From positions 27,632,501 through 27,696,500 of the forward strand of contig CM032117.1 in NCBI GenBank assembly GCA_018894105.1: a stretch of 64,000 nucleotides of DNA, written 5' to 3'. Positions 49,701 to 60,095 of the stretch are shown here, in pieces (positions within the stretch are counted from its first letter, which is position 1; each line of letters begins with the position of its first letter). Under the pieces are notes generated by a model. The model worked only from the letters and a program-made list of their open reading frames with translations. It made no database searches and was not told where the DNA came from. The translations under genes and the position numbers were made by a program. The stretch comes from Jacaranda mimosifolia (lineage: Eukaryota; Streptophyta; Magnoliopsida; Lamiales; Bignoniaceae).

Positions 49701-50735
49701 ATATAGTTTTGACCAATGTAATTAGATAGGGTTGGACTGCTGAGACCTTCTTGTGATGTAGTGTGCCTTGAGAGCACCATTTTGTTTGTTATAATGCTAT
49801 ATAGGTGTAAACTACTACTAGTTAAGGTGTATGATGAATTTTCCTTTCAGTATGTTTGTAGCTCTTTATATGCGTATTGGATGGTATCTGTTAGAATAAC
49901 AGCCCCTTGACTGGAGGCACCCACCTCGAGTCAGGGGCGTTACATGATTTCATACTTATATTTCAAATACAAAAAATAAAGAAAAATACAATCTCTAATT
50001 GGTGATCAGTGAAGATTGAAGAACAGATAAATGAAGTAGAAGCCCTTGATTTGGGAGAAATAACAAACTAGGGAGAAGAAGCCCTTGGCCTTGAGTGATG
50101 AATTTTAACTTTGAAAAAAGCGTGTGTTGTGTTTAGTTTGGAAAAAAAAATTGTGTTGTAGGCTATTAGATTTGGATATTTGGTTAAGTAAATAAATCTA
50201 ATAAAGTATTAGTAATCTTGGCACACTCGATGCGTGTGCTAATATTTTTATAGTGTGAAGTAAATAAAATATTTATTTTTTTAAATTGTACTATAATTTT
50301 TTAATTATTCAATGTAGTTACTCGAACTTTTAGGATCAATTGAAATAAAAAGTTAAGATAGAGTGCAATAATTGAAGAAAAAAAGAAAGAAAATAAATAA
50401 TTGGAAAGGAGAAGAAGATATAAAGAGAAAGGAGAAAAGAAAAACTACATTGTCATTATTTTATAAAGTTGGATTATCTATGTCAATTTATTTAAAAACA
50501 TACTACTAAAATGTTGGTTCTTTATATATAGTATAGATAAATATTATATATATTTAAAATTTTTTTTGGTAATTTGGTCCGGTTAAATAAACTAGCACAA
50601 AAAATCAAAATCGAATCAAATACTGAATTTTTTTAAAAAATTAATCAAATACCGAACTGAATCGGTATTCAATTCAAATCGAATTTTTGATTTTGATTTC
50701 GGTTCTATCAGTTTACCATATTGTGAACAACCCTA
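46718..50735. mobile_element. hAT-like element inserted in the MULE gene, itself split by an LTR
   Basis: The ends TAGGGGTGTTCAT and, reversed, TAGGGTTGTTCAC are TIRs; the arms are rich in cggttcgg/accgaa words, as in plant hAT MITEs. The flanks atggaggc (46710-46717) and acgaaggg (50736-50743) match in 5 of 8, fitting a decayed 8-bp TSD. Without the LTR at 46989-49944 the element is about 1.06 kb and has no transposase. Confidence 0.65.
46989..49944 (+). mobile_element. Solo LTR-like sequence nested in the hAT-like element
   Basis: Starts TGTAACACCCC and ends GGGGCGTTACA, 2956 bp, close in length to the LTR at 2445-5395. It shares landmarks with that and with the solo LTR at 9658-12441, such as a CTCACT(A/G)AGTC block about 345 bp before the end. 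The flanks aaata and tgatt do not match, so no TSD supports a simple solo LTR. No primer site or polypurine tract adjoins. Confidence 0.75.
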
Positions 50736-50743
50736 ACGAAGGG

Positions 50744-51068
50744 TATGTTAAGGAATGTAGCTTCTTCTGTCAATTTGGTTTCTATGTTTAGTTGTGATCT
50801 GGTGCATATTGGTATTAGGGAAAGGATGATTGTATGTGATGATAGGTCTTTACAAAATATATTTAAGTTCAATCACGGTATGAAACAGATAGATATATTC
50901 ATACAAATAAAAGAGGCACCTTCTCTGGTTATTGATTGTTCTTTTGAGAAGTTGCTGGAGGCTGCTCATGTTGATGAGGGGTGCAACATTGACAAAACTA
51001 ATGGTGAATAAGGTTTTAGTCAAGCAGTAGGGGAAGAAGTTGATGTAACTAGTAAGAGGGCTGAGACT
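50744..51068 (+). pseudogene. MULE transposase, N-terminal domain continued
   Basis: LRNVASSVNLVSMF, then MIVCDDRSLQNIFKFNHGMKQIDIFIQ matches the N-terminal domain of plant MULE transposases. An in-frame stop lies at 51009-51011. A likely donor (aaaagt|gtaagt) closes the exon near 51085. Confidence 0.7.
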
Positions 51069-51253
51069 AAAGAGAATAAAAGTGTAAGTTTTTAGGATAT
51101 TTCTTAAATTACAAATAAATTTCAGGATTGTTTTAGTTATTTATTTGAACTACTAAAGGGGTTTATATAATATATACAAGATAATGTTGTATGCTGAAGT
51201 TTTATTTGAAGTATGTGGACTTATTTATAATTATGTTGCATATGTTGCTTTGT

Positions 51254-51777
51254 ATTAGTTTGTGGATGAGAAGTCTTCTGGGGATCCTGTTGGTGAGGGT
51301 AAGACTGTTGAAGCTATTGAGGAGCATGTTCTTAAGGGTTCTGAATGTGGTGTTGATCTTATCAGTGAGGATTCACAAGCTCCACAAACTGTGGTGAAGC
51401 CTACTAATTAGAGTTCAGAAGCTCTAAAACCTGTTGTGGAGCCTATTGTTGAGAGTTCAGAAGCTCCACAAGATGTGTTGGAGCCTCTTGTTGAGAGTTC
51501 AGAAGCTCCACTAGATGTGTTGGAGCCTGTTGCTGAGGGTTCTGCAAAAGCTCCGCAAGATGGGTTGGAGCTTGTTGCTGAGGGTTCTGCAGCTCCATAA
51601 GATGTATTGGAGACTATTGCTGGGAGTTCTGTAGCTCTACAAGATGCGATGGAGCTTGTTAGTGAGGCTTCAGATGTTGATGAGACTACAAACCAATCAT
51701 TTGATTTTGATGCTGCTCATCAAGTTGGTGATGATAATCCTAATGTTGATGCCATTGCGAAGGTAAATTTCAACACT
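51254..51777 (+). pseudogene. MULE low-complexity exon with 14-residue repeats
   Basis: After an acceptor (tattag) the frame reads DEKSSGDPVGEGKT and then repeats of an APQDVLEPLVESSE type, followed by SDVDETTNQSFDFDAAHQVGDDNPN. Stops at 51409-51411 (TAG) and 51598-51600 (TAA) break it. It lies between the N-terminal and MuDR domains, where family members have acidic linkers. A donor (gcgaag|gtaaat) follows at about 51762. Confidence 0.65.
51379..51675 (+). repeat. 42-bp in-frame minisatellite, seven copies
   Basis: Units start at 51379, 51421, 51463, 51505, 51550, 51592 and 51634; all are 42 bp except the fourth, which is 45. Each begins gct c(c/t)(a/g/c), encodes about 14 residues and keeps the reading frame. 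Confidence 0.92.
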
Positions 51778-51837
51778 ATTTTTTGTATGTATGTTTTGTA
51801 GCATATACTCAGTAACATTTTCCCATATGTTCTAGAT

Positions 51838-51940
51838 TATTGAAGAGATAATGAAGGACATTGTTGATGAGATGGATAATGTTAATGAAAATGAGAGGGA
51901 GAATGCTGAAGTTGATAATGCAGAGAAGTTAAGTTAATTG
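51838..51940 (+). pseudogene. Small acidic MULE exon
   Basis: After acceptor ttctag the frame reads IIEEIMKDIVDEMDNVNENERENAEVDNAEK, then TAA near 51936. The expected donor gtaag appears as ttaag, a possible splice-site loss. Confidence 0.5.
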
Positions 51941-52282
51941 CACTTTCAAGTGTTATTTTGTAATATCAGGGACTTGATTGTAATGTGTAAAATATGTGTG
52001 TTGTGTGTGTGTGTGTGAGGGGGGGGGGGTACTCAATCATTTGGGCAATATTAAATATGTGATATAAGGATGCAGTTGTAATATAAGGGTGCATTTGTAA
52101 TGTTTAAGAAAATTCAATGATAAATATGTAATGGTAATATAAAGATTAGGGGGTTTATTGTAGATTTATGTAAACAATATGGGGTTTATTATAAGTTTAT
52201 GTATACTTCGAGGAGTTTATTTTAGTTATGTTACATACTTAGGTCCTTCATACATAATCTGAAGTATTGTTTATCTTTTCGT
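51941..52282. other. MULE intron-like sequence
   Basis: Non-coding; holds a (GT)n-G run at 51995-52029 and repeated phrases such as ataagggtgcatttgtaatg. Confidence 0.5.
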
Positions 52283-53104
52283 TGTAGTGTACTTTAGATT
52301 GTTGAAGATTTCTTGAATGAGGTTGTGTTGATGTCTTTTTCCAACATTGGGGTTTGCATAAAGATGAAAATAATACATTTGATGATCCCAATCATGATGA
52401 TGTGCTAAATAAAGGTTAGCAAGAGGAAAGTGAGTCAGAGACAAGTTCCTTAAAGTCAAGTGAGGAAGAGGAAAGTGAATGAGACTCAGATGAAGAAGAG
52501 ACAAGTGAATCTGATAAGGAGTTTGTTGTGGATGCTTCAGGCCCTGAGTTGTCTAACTACCAGTCAGATGACCATTGTGAGGTTCAAAACTTTTCAGATG
52601 AGGAGATTCCAGATGATCCTCTAGGACTAGGTTGTGCTACAGTGGATAAAGAGGAATTCATTATTTTAGAAGACTCATCATTAGAAATCAAACTTTAGAA
52701 GGGAATGGTGTTCTCTAAGAGTTGGATTTGAAATAATTAGGATCAAGAATAATAGAAATAAAGTGATTGCCAAGTGTGCTGCTGATAGTTGCCCTTGGAG
52801 GATTCATGCCTCTACCATGTCAGATGGTGTTACATTTTCTATCAAAATAAAAGTGCCAGATCACACATGTGTTAGAGTTGATCGCACTAAAGAAACATAT
52901 GCTAAGTGGATGGCTGGGAAATTGAAAGAAGTGCTGAGAGATAATTCCACTATGAGCCCTAGTGGACTCAGGACAGAGCTGAAAAAATATGGGGTTGCTC
53001 CTGCTTATATGCAGCTTTACGGAGCCAAGATAAAGGCACTTAGTGATATTGAAGGTAAACCACAGCGAGTCTTATGCTCAATGCCTTCATATGTGTTATG
53101 GTGA
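52283..53104 (+). pseudogene. MULE transposase: acidic region and MuDR domain
   Basis: An acidic stretch (52430-52680; SDKEFVVDASGPELSNYQSD) precedes a GMVFSKSW relic and the MuDR-type domain at 52735-53040: KNNRNKVIAKCAADSCPWRIHAS, DHTCVRVDRTKETYAKWMA, and LRTELKKYGVAPAYMQLYGAK. Several frame changes (near 52480, 52695 and 52735) and stops break it. In working relatives this region helps bind DNA. Confidence 0.78.
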
Positions 53105-53495
53105 TGAGGAGGGACCTTGGTTCCATATTTATCATGCAATTCGAAGAGAAGTGGAGTCTGAAGATGGTGTTGGAAGTAGTTTAATACCACATGAACCTAC
53201 TTTTAAGAGATACTTCACGGGATTGAAACCTTTGAGAGATGGTTTTCTTAATGGCTATGGGCCCTTTCTAGGATTTGATAGATGTCACCTGAAGGGGCTA
53301 TATGGAGGAGTTCCACTGGCAGCGGTGGGTTTTAATGGAAACAACGGGTTGTTTCCAATTGCATTTGCAGTAGTTGAAATTGAATGCAATGAGAGTTGGG
53401 GATTTTTCTTTGAGTACTTGAGGGATACTGACAAGCCCTGGACCTTTATGATTGATAGACATATTCCTATATTCTGTTGTCTTTCTGCAACTTGA
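53085..53495 (+). pseudogene. MULE transposase: first half of the DDE domain
   Basis: YGPFLGFDRCHLKGLYGGVPLAAVGFNGNNGLFPIAFAVVEIECNESWGFFFEYL matches the PF10551-type core; the Asp in GFDRCHLKG is the first catalytic residue and the Asp in MIDRH the likely second. It runs on from the MuDR domain by a frame overlap near 53090. A stop or intron follows. Confidence 0.82.
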
Positions 53496-53900
53496 ATGGT
53501 TTAATTGGTTATCTTTGATTTACTTAAATGCCTTTTTGGTTATGTTTGTAAAACTTTAAGGGGGTAAATGTAATATCATATATAGATTTTTCAAAGTATG
53601 TAGTATGATGGCATTTTAGACTGTTTGTTTGTTACGCCTGTAAAATATAAGGGGGTAAAGGTAAGATTATAACTATTTGAATGATGTCCATTTTATGTTT
53701 GTTATAGTTAAGGGTTTTCCTTGATATGTATCTACAAAATTATAGATTTTTCTCGGTAATGTCTTCTGTATGCAAATTTGATTTGAGTCTTTGTTAAGCT
53801 TGCCAAATTAGGTAGGGGGGTAACATGACCTTAAGGGGGTAAATGTAATACTAACATTACCTTAAAGGGGTAAATGTAATACTAACTGAGCTTGCTCCCC
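53496..53900. other. Intron-like insert in the MULE gene with repeated GGGGTAAATGTAATA motif
   Basis: Non-coding between two halves of the DDE domain. It has four aagggggtaaatgtaat-type copies (near 53557, 53648, 53832 and 53864). Confidence 0.55.
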
Positions 53901-53904
53901 ATGC

Positions 53905-54345
53905 AATAAATAGGAGGTTGCAGGCATATTTATGAAATTTTAGGCAACAATTTTTAGGTGTGTTTTTGAAAAAGTATTTGTGGATGACTGCATGTTCTTA
54001 CAATGCCCAAGGTTTCAATTGGCCAACGTATAAGATCAAGGAGCATAGGCGTGCTGCACATGATTGGTTGATGGGAATTCCTATTTAGCTATGCGCAAGG
54101 CATGCTTTTAATTCAATGTTAAAAAATAATCATGTCACAAGTAACATTTCTGAATCTTTCAACCACTGGATAGGCGAGCTAAGGTCAAAAGAAATTTTAA
54201 CCCTCCTTAATGGTCTTCGAACAAAGTTAATAACTAGGTTGGGGTTGAGGTTTGAGAGAGGGCATAGGTGGACTAACTGTGTCTATGGCACAAATGGACT
54301 AATTGTGTCTGTGAAAATGTGGTCTCAAAGATCAATAGCTTGAAG
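53905..54345 (+). pseudogene. MULE transposase: second half of the DDE domain
   Basis: Reads AINRRLQAYL, a TGA, NFRQQFLGVFLKKYLW, then HRRAAHDWLMGIPI, a TAG, LCARHAFNSML, then NNHVTSNISESFNHWIGELRSKEILTLLNGLRTKL. The NNISESFN-type block and the R-x-x-x-ILTLL block are family hallmarks. In-frame stops show decay. Confidence 0.8.
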
Positions 54346-54410
54346 GAGGAAGCTGTATCATGTAAGTTCACAATTAGTAGTGCATATGAGTTCTAGGTGT
54401 TAGATAAGGG

Positions 54411-54854
54411 ATGCATTACATTGTCAACCTTGACGATAGGGGCTGTGATTGCAGGGAATGGGATATTTGTGGCATTCCATGCAAACATGCTATCTTAGCC
54501 GTATCCCATAGGAGAGAGTCAGCAGAGCTTTATGCATATATTATCTTCCATAGCGCTATTTACTTAAAGGCCTACTCAGAGGTGATGCATCCAATTTTGG
54601 ACATTGCCTTTTGGCCTTTAGACTTGAATCCACAACTACAGAAAGTTCTTCCTCATAAGATGAAGAGGTTGCTAGGTAGGCCTAAGAAGAGTAGAAGAAG
54701 AGAGCCAGGTGAGGCACCAAATGCCATAGAAAGTAAGAGATCATGCACCCTTAGATGCAGCACCTGCAATCATTTTGGCACAACAAAAGGACTTGCAAAC
54801 AATCATCTCAGTCCACCTCTGAGAACGGGAAGAAGGTTTGAAGTCTCTAATTGA
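54411..54854 (+). pseudogene. MULE transposase: SWIM zinc finger and zinc knuckle
   Basis: YIVNLDDRGCDCREWDICGIPCKHAI is a SWIM finger (C-x-C...C-x-H). YLKAYSEVMHPILD and GRPKKSRRREPGEAP follow, then a CCHC knuckle (CSTCNHFG). A missing base after the Gly shifts the frame, so the rest of the knuckle (HNKRTC) is read in another frame. Confidence 0.85.
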
Positions 54855-54917
54855 TGATATTGAGGCATATTTGAATTTTTAAAACTTGTTGATTAGTATT
54901 TTCTTTTCTTTTTCCAG

Positions 54918-55072
54918 AGAAAAAGTGACAAATTTTTCAGTTTGATGCTAACACTCCATTGACTAAACTTCTAAAAGAAATGAAGAAGAAAAAGAAGGCT
55001 AAAACTAGCTCTGCATCTGTTGAAGAACATGTGCACATGGGGGTTGGAGGACAGTTTGGAGATGCTGCTTAA
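54918..55072 (+). pseudogene. Possible last MULE exon
   Basis: After the acceptor tttccag a frame reads FDANTPLTKLLKEMKKKKKAKTSSAS...GGQFGDAA and ends at TAA 55070-55072. A lysine-rich C-terminus fits a nuclear protein, but assignment to the MULE gene rests on position. Confidence 0.5.
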
Positions 55073-55734
55073 ATCTATCCTTGTGTTTCTTTTGTCAATA
55101 TGAATTTGTGAAAAACTCTATGTTGGGGTATGTTGTTTTATGGTTGTATTGGTTGCCTAATGGCTGTTTTTGTTGTCTTGTGGATAATTTTCTGACTATA
55201 TTTTGTAAGTTTTTGGATGATGAATCTGTTAAACTTTGAATATTTGAAGGATTGAAATGGAAGGCTCATGCAGTATTTATAGTTGGTGCAGAAATTTTAG
55301 CATTTCTTTCTAACATGTTATGTAGTTTTATTCAAAGTTCAAAGGGGTATTTGAAATGTTCCCTAGTTTTTATTTATGAAAGGATTGTGTTATTTAACTT
55401 ATGTAAGTTTTTTATTTTTTTAGGGGGGTAAAAGTAATGTTGTAAGTGCAACTTAAGGGGTTAAAATATTATATTTTAAAATGTAAAATCAAATATTAAA
55501 AAAATCAAAATTATTAGAATTTTGTCAAACTGCCAATTGCAATGGCTTACAAAAAATTAAAAAATAAAACTTTATAGTCTTAAAAATATTACAAATAGGT
55601 CAAATGGTATTTTTATCTAAAAAATAACCATCACAGTAACCGAAGGGCATTTTTGGATTTTCATGTAAATTTTTTGATGATGTTAGCATTTTTTAGACGA
55701 AGTTAATGGACTTCCAAAAATGTAAGACGTAGCA

Positions 55735-55821
55735 AAATCTTGGGGGTATTGATAATTTCATCAAACCTTTAAATTTTCAGTTAAATAGGCCAAATCTCAT
55801 GGGGTCTGGATAATTAATCCT
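55735..55821 (-). repeat. Right TIR of the MULE
   Basis: Reverse complement of the left TIR by eye; followed by the TSD copy acatttttt. Confidence 0.75.
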
Positions 55822-56039
55822 ACATTTTTTTCCAGCTCAATTCCTTTATTCATCTGTCCAGTGCGCTAGGCTCATGCCACAGGGAAAAAAGCTAAAAGAT
55901 AATTGTCATATTACATTTTGTAGTTGTGATCTCCCTATACTTAATTTGTTTTTAGTTTTGCATGGTGTTCGAACCTACTTGTGCTCATTTCCGCTTACCT
56001 CCTCATCCAACTTTCCTAAATTGATTTAGACATCAAAAA

Positions 56040-56462
56040 TTGCAAACCCATAGAATGTGTATCTAATCTACTTTATGCTGCATTAACTACTCCATACAGA
56101 GGATTGGCATATCCCTTTTCAGCAGAAGAAACTACATTTAGAGAAGCACTCACTTGTGTAAAGAACTGAAGGCTATCAAATGTTATTTTTAAATTGAATG
56201 CACATGTGGTAGTGAACGCTATATTGAATGTTTGTGTTGATTTCTCTTACTTTAGGATAGTTATATCAGATTGTAAAACTTTATTAAATGAGTTAATAAA
56301 TTGTACTGTTGTTTTTATTTGTCGTTCAACGAATCAGATATACCATTTCCTTGTTAGGGCCTTTTTTCTTTATCTGAATATACTATGTGGGAGAACATAT
56401 CTATCTGATGTAATATCTTCTGATTTGCAATGAATATTTTCTTTTATTGTAAAAAAAAAAAA
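56040..56462 (+). mobile_element. 5'-truncated LINE, 3' end with RNase H remnant and poly(A)
   Basis: One frame reads YPFSAEETTFREALTCVKN, a TGA, RLSNVIFKLNAHVVVNAI, then DFSYFRIVISDCKTLLNEL, FICRSTNQIYHFLVRAF, and DVISSDLQ followed by TGA near 56431. This is the RNase H-like C-terminus of plant LINEs (SDC, RSANQxxH blocks). A tail of a dozen A residues ends near 56462, as expected for a LINE. The RNase H has a stop and the upstream ORFs are absent. Confidence 0.75.
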
Positions 56463-58518
56463 GGCTATTAGAATTTATACACGAATTAACAACATAAAAA
56501 ATAGAAATTAACACAAAGATTTATGCGATATTCCCGAATCAGGCTATGGTAGGAGGATAGAATATCATTATATTAAAAAATATAAAATGGAACTATATTG
56601 TCGAGGGCTCTGGCCCCCTTGAGGCCCCCACACCTTTGAGGTGGGCCTTTCAACTCCCAAAATTTACACAAACAAACAATACGCATTCCCCAATCCCATT
56701 CATAATGCACAAAATTCATTCCCCAAAATACCTTTACTGTTCACTCTCTAATACATTCCCCAATCTAATGCTATGCTACTTGTCATAAATTTTTCCCTCC
56801 ACATTATATATATATACATACATGCTATCACTCATTCAATCTATATTAACTTATATAAATAATGTTAAAATGTCCATCTCACCCCATCAACCCAACAAAA
56901 AAGTTATTAATGTAACATCTTGTCTCATTTCAAATCACAACCAAATAAATAATTTTCTCCCACGTTATTTTCTACCTACCACTCAAACTACAAACAACCA
57001 ACCATCACATTTCCTAACCCCACTTTCCAAAAATCATTTTGTCAAAATATTTTGACAAAATGCTCCAATTTACAACCAAACAAGACCTTAGTTTCTCATT
57101 GGATTTGATTTAGTCAAATCCTTGCAAGTTAAGTAACAAATATAAAACAACCTGGAATTAATATTTTCTTCAAGGATGATTAACTTATCATATATTAAAC
57201 TAATAAATAATAAAGTAAACCATAAGTGTTCCCTCAAGTATTGGTTAATAAAAGATGCTGGTCAATAAATCAGTTTTTCCTCTCTTTTTGCCCTTTTTTT
57301 CTCACTTTCCGGGCCCGCCGGAACACAACTTTTGAGACCTTTGTCCATATTCCCCTAATTCCATCAATACTATATTTTGAATTTGAGATATTAGTGCCAA
57401 CGAAGTTTTGTTAAAAATGGTAAAATTGACGTTCTAAGATTAAGAGATTTTGGTTAAATTATATCATCATTAATTTTAGGCTACTTGTATATAAGCAATT
57501 TCGTCTATTGGTTTGACCTAATTTCATTTGCTTGGTCCCGTCCACGGTCCACCAAGTAATGCTAAATCTTTCTTTAGATGATATTTCAAGTGTCAATAAT
57601 ATTATTTATCAACATTGTCACGTTACACGGGCATTCTATAATTTTTCTAATAACAAAAGAATTTACTTAAGTACTATATTAGTGAAGTTGTTGTACATAT
57701 ATATAATGATACTAATATTTTATTTTATAATATCATTATATAAATATTTAATGTCTTATAAATTTAATTGAATAATATTTAAATGGACAACATGATTGTA
57801 TCTCGCATGACTGTTCTACCATTGTATGAAGTTTAAGTTTGTTTATACTTTTTGAGTTCTCATATGTTTGTGTTGAATTGTAGAATTAGATGTCTGAATA
57901 TTTTGTCCTAAAATCACATAAAAAGTTAGGATCACTAAAATTTGACCCTATAAGAACTTTTTAACAATCAAATAAGTGTTTAGAAAGAGAAGGTACATTG
58001 TCGGGAGAGTAATAAATGCAATAAAATTAAGACCTGTAAATATTTAATTATAGAGTTATTTGGATGAATCCTGGCATTTGTCAATTGAATTGTAGCCTGA
58101 TGTGGTCGTCCAAGTTTATTGGGTCCAAATCCAATCGGTGAAATATGTCGTAGAGATGGGGCCAAACCAATCTGATGGAAGAAAAATGCAATCCCAGAGA
58201 GTGTTAAAAATTACTTAATTAGTTCCTCAAGGACATTTTAAAATTCCTTATCAAACGCTAATTAAATCATTCTAAATTATGCAAAACAGCATATTCTCAT
58301 CCAACAAGTGGTACAAAAGTCGAGGTCGTAAACTCGATACTTATAATATGGTCAAATTTTCCTTCCTCTGGAAATTAAAAGCCATCTCCTTAATTCTTTT
58401 ATTTATTTTTGATGAAACAATCAAGTATATGGCTTCGCTATACTAAGATACCAATCATGCACAAAAATCACATAATCGACCGATTTTAAGTTAGACAGAT
58501 TTTATATATGTAGATGAG
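56463..58518. other. Intergenic, no gene seen
   Basis: AT-rich, with a palindrome at 57035-57062. A patch with gggctctggcccccttgagg lies near 56607-56626, and accaaacaagacctta near 57073-57091 resembles a MITE end without a partner. Short frames (56822-57055, 57226-57414, 57532-57771) have no recognisable domains. Confidence 0.5.
57035..57062. repeat. Perfect 28-bp palindrome
   Basis: CATTTTGTCAAAAT followed at once by its reverse complement, with no spacer. Confidence 0.95.
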
Positions 58519-58523
58519 AATAC

Positions 58524-59483
58524 TATTGGAAAATTATAAGAGTGTATGCTTGTGCTAGTGTCAATTGAACCGACAAACATAAGCTAGAAACAGAAACCAA
58601 GATATAACGAGCAATAACAAATAACTTGAGATTATCAATAGGCATCATAGATTTAAGTAACACTGAAAAGGGAGGATCCTACTTGTTGAATTGAATCAGA
58701 ATATATTAAAGCAGAATCGAGGCTTGTGGAACCATAGCTTCCTTAAGGCTTTATTCATTCCCCAATCGATGCTCGAAGGACTCCGACGAATAGCCTCTCA
58801 TGATACAACGATTCTTCCACAGCCAAAGGCGGCACTCCAATTGGTTGTGACACCCAACGTACTGATTTGAGACTCTTTGTAATGACACTACAATGTACTA
58901 TGTATGTAGTATGTATGCTAGAGTGCTTGTGAAAATGAGTCATCCCCCCTTCTAACTAGTCCTATCTATAGGTGTTGCATGGCTACATGAAGACACATAG
59001 TTTAATTAGTCCATTACTCCTTCATAATGAGTAATTAATCGAGCAACCCAAAAGGCTAAGAGTGAAAAGACACTCTTTTAATAAGGCAATTAATTTGGCA
59101 ATTGAAGAGGCACACCAGTCAATTCAAAGGTTATTTCTGTAAAGTTGTAACTTTTGGGTTGAAAATTAAAATTTTGTCCAAAACAAATTAATCCGGTCAT
59201 ACCTATACTCACACAACACCCAAGTTGTATAAAACATATCACTTAGATATAAGACAACTTGGTTTGACCTTTGGTTTGCCCACAAAATTGCTTTTTCAAG
59301 TGGCTCACTTTAAACTTCATTTTCTCATTTAATCTTTCAATAATTTGTCATGTGAATACATTATTAATATCTCCTCACCAAGATGAATACATTAAGAATA
59401 TGTCTCTTTGAGTTTAATATTCAAAACTACCTTTTCATTTCACACCAAGTTGGTGGTTTACATGCCACATGCCAAATTCTACA
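58524..59483 (-). repeat. 3' LTR of the copia element
   Basis: 960 bp, matching 62478-63437. The upstream flank on the - strand (gtgagggat) is the likely polypurine tract (59484-59493). Confidence 0.9.
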
Positions 59484-60095
59484 ATCCCTCACATGAATGA
59501 GAAAATCATCTCTTCAGATGTGTAAATGAATGCTGACACATGAAAGAGTCTCAACTTAAGAGATGCCACATCAGGATAGGTAGCTCTTAGCTTTGAACCT
59601 TTCTTAGTGAGAACTATCGGATATACTTGCCAATCAGTGAAAGTGATGTTTTGAACTACTCGGCTTTTGTGTATACCAAGACAATAGAACTGCACATGAT
59701 ACCTTTGATAGTCAGTATTATGGTTCGACATTGTGTTCATTTTGGCCTTGAACCGTTCTTGGTATTCATGAGCACTCTTTGATAATTCAGCCTTAAAACT
59801 CTCGTAGGACCGACCTAGTCCTTACTCATATAGGTGGCTTCTTATTAAGAGGTTCCTACTGCTCCTCCACTTGAAATATCAAGATATAAGAGCCATTAAA
59901 AGCAATGCTTAACCTCAACCTTTTGCAGGTTGCACTGTCTACTCATTATGGGAATATGATTGAGGCTTAGGCCCCGATAGTGCTTGCACGTCGAGCTATA
60001 ACAACTTATTTTTCCCATTGAACCTATTTCTTGGGATCTCCAGTTACATAGATAGGGTTCCTATTATGATGACTCAGTTATTCTGTAGGCTTGAG

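Larger units (their letters stand above)
45734..55821 (+). mobile_element. Mutator-like transposon (MULE) with nested insertions
   Basis: Left end gagttaattacccagacccc and reversed right end aggattaattatccagacccc start imperfect TIRs that can be followed for about 80 bp (tttggcttatttac, caaaggtttt, gaaattac). The flanks acatatttt (45725-45733) and acatttttt (55822-55830) match in 8 of 9, the TSD length of Mutator. Inside is a split, decayed MuDR-type transposase gene on the + strand. About 4.0 kb (46718-50735) is a later insertion, so the MULE itself was about 6 kb. Confidence 0.85.

Noticed and set aside
51379..51675. CRISPR-like array of regularly spaced repeats
   Set aside because: The units are contiguous 42-bp tandem repeats in a eukaryotic transposon gene, with no spacers and no CRISPR context.
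57073..57091. MITE-like terminus accaaacaagacctta
   Set aside because: No matching inverted partner or TSD was found nearby.
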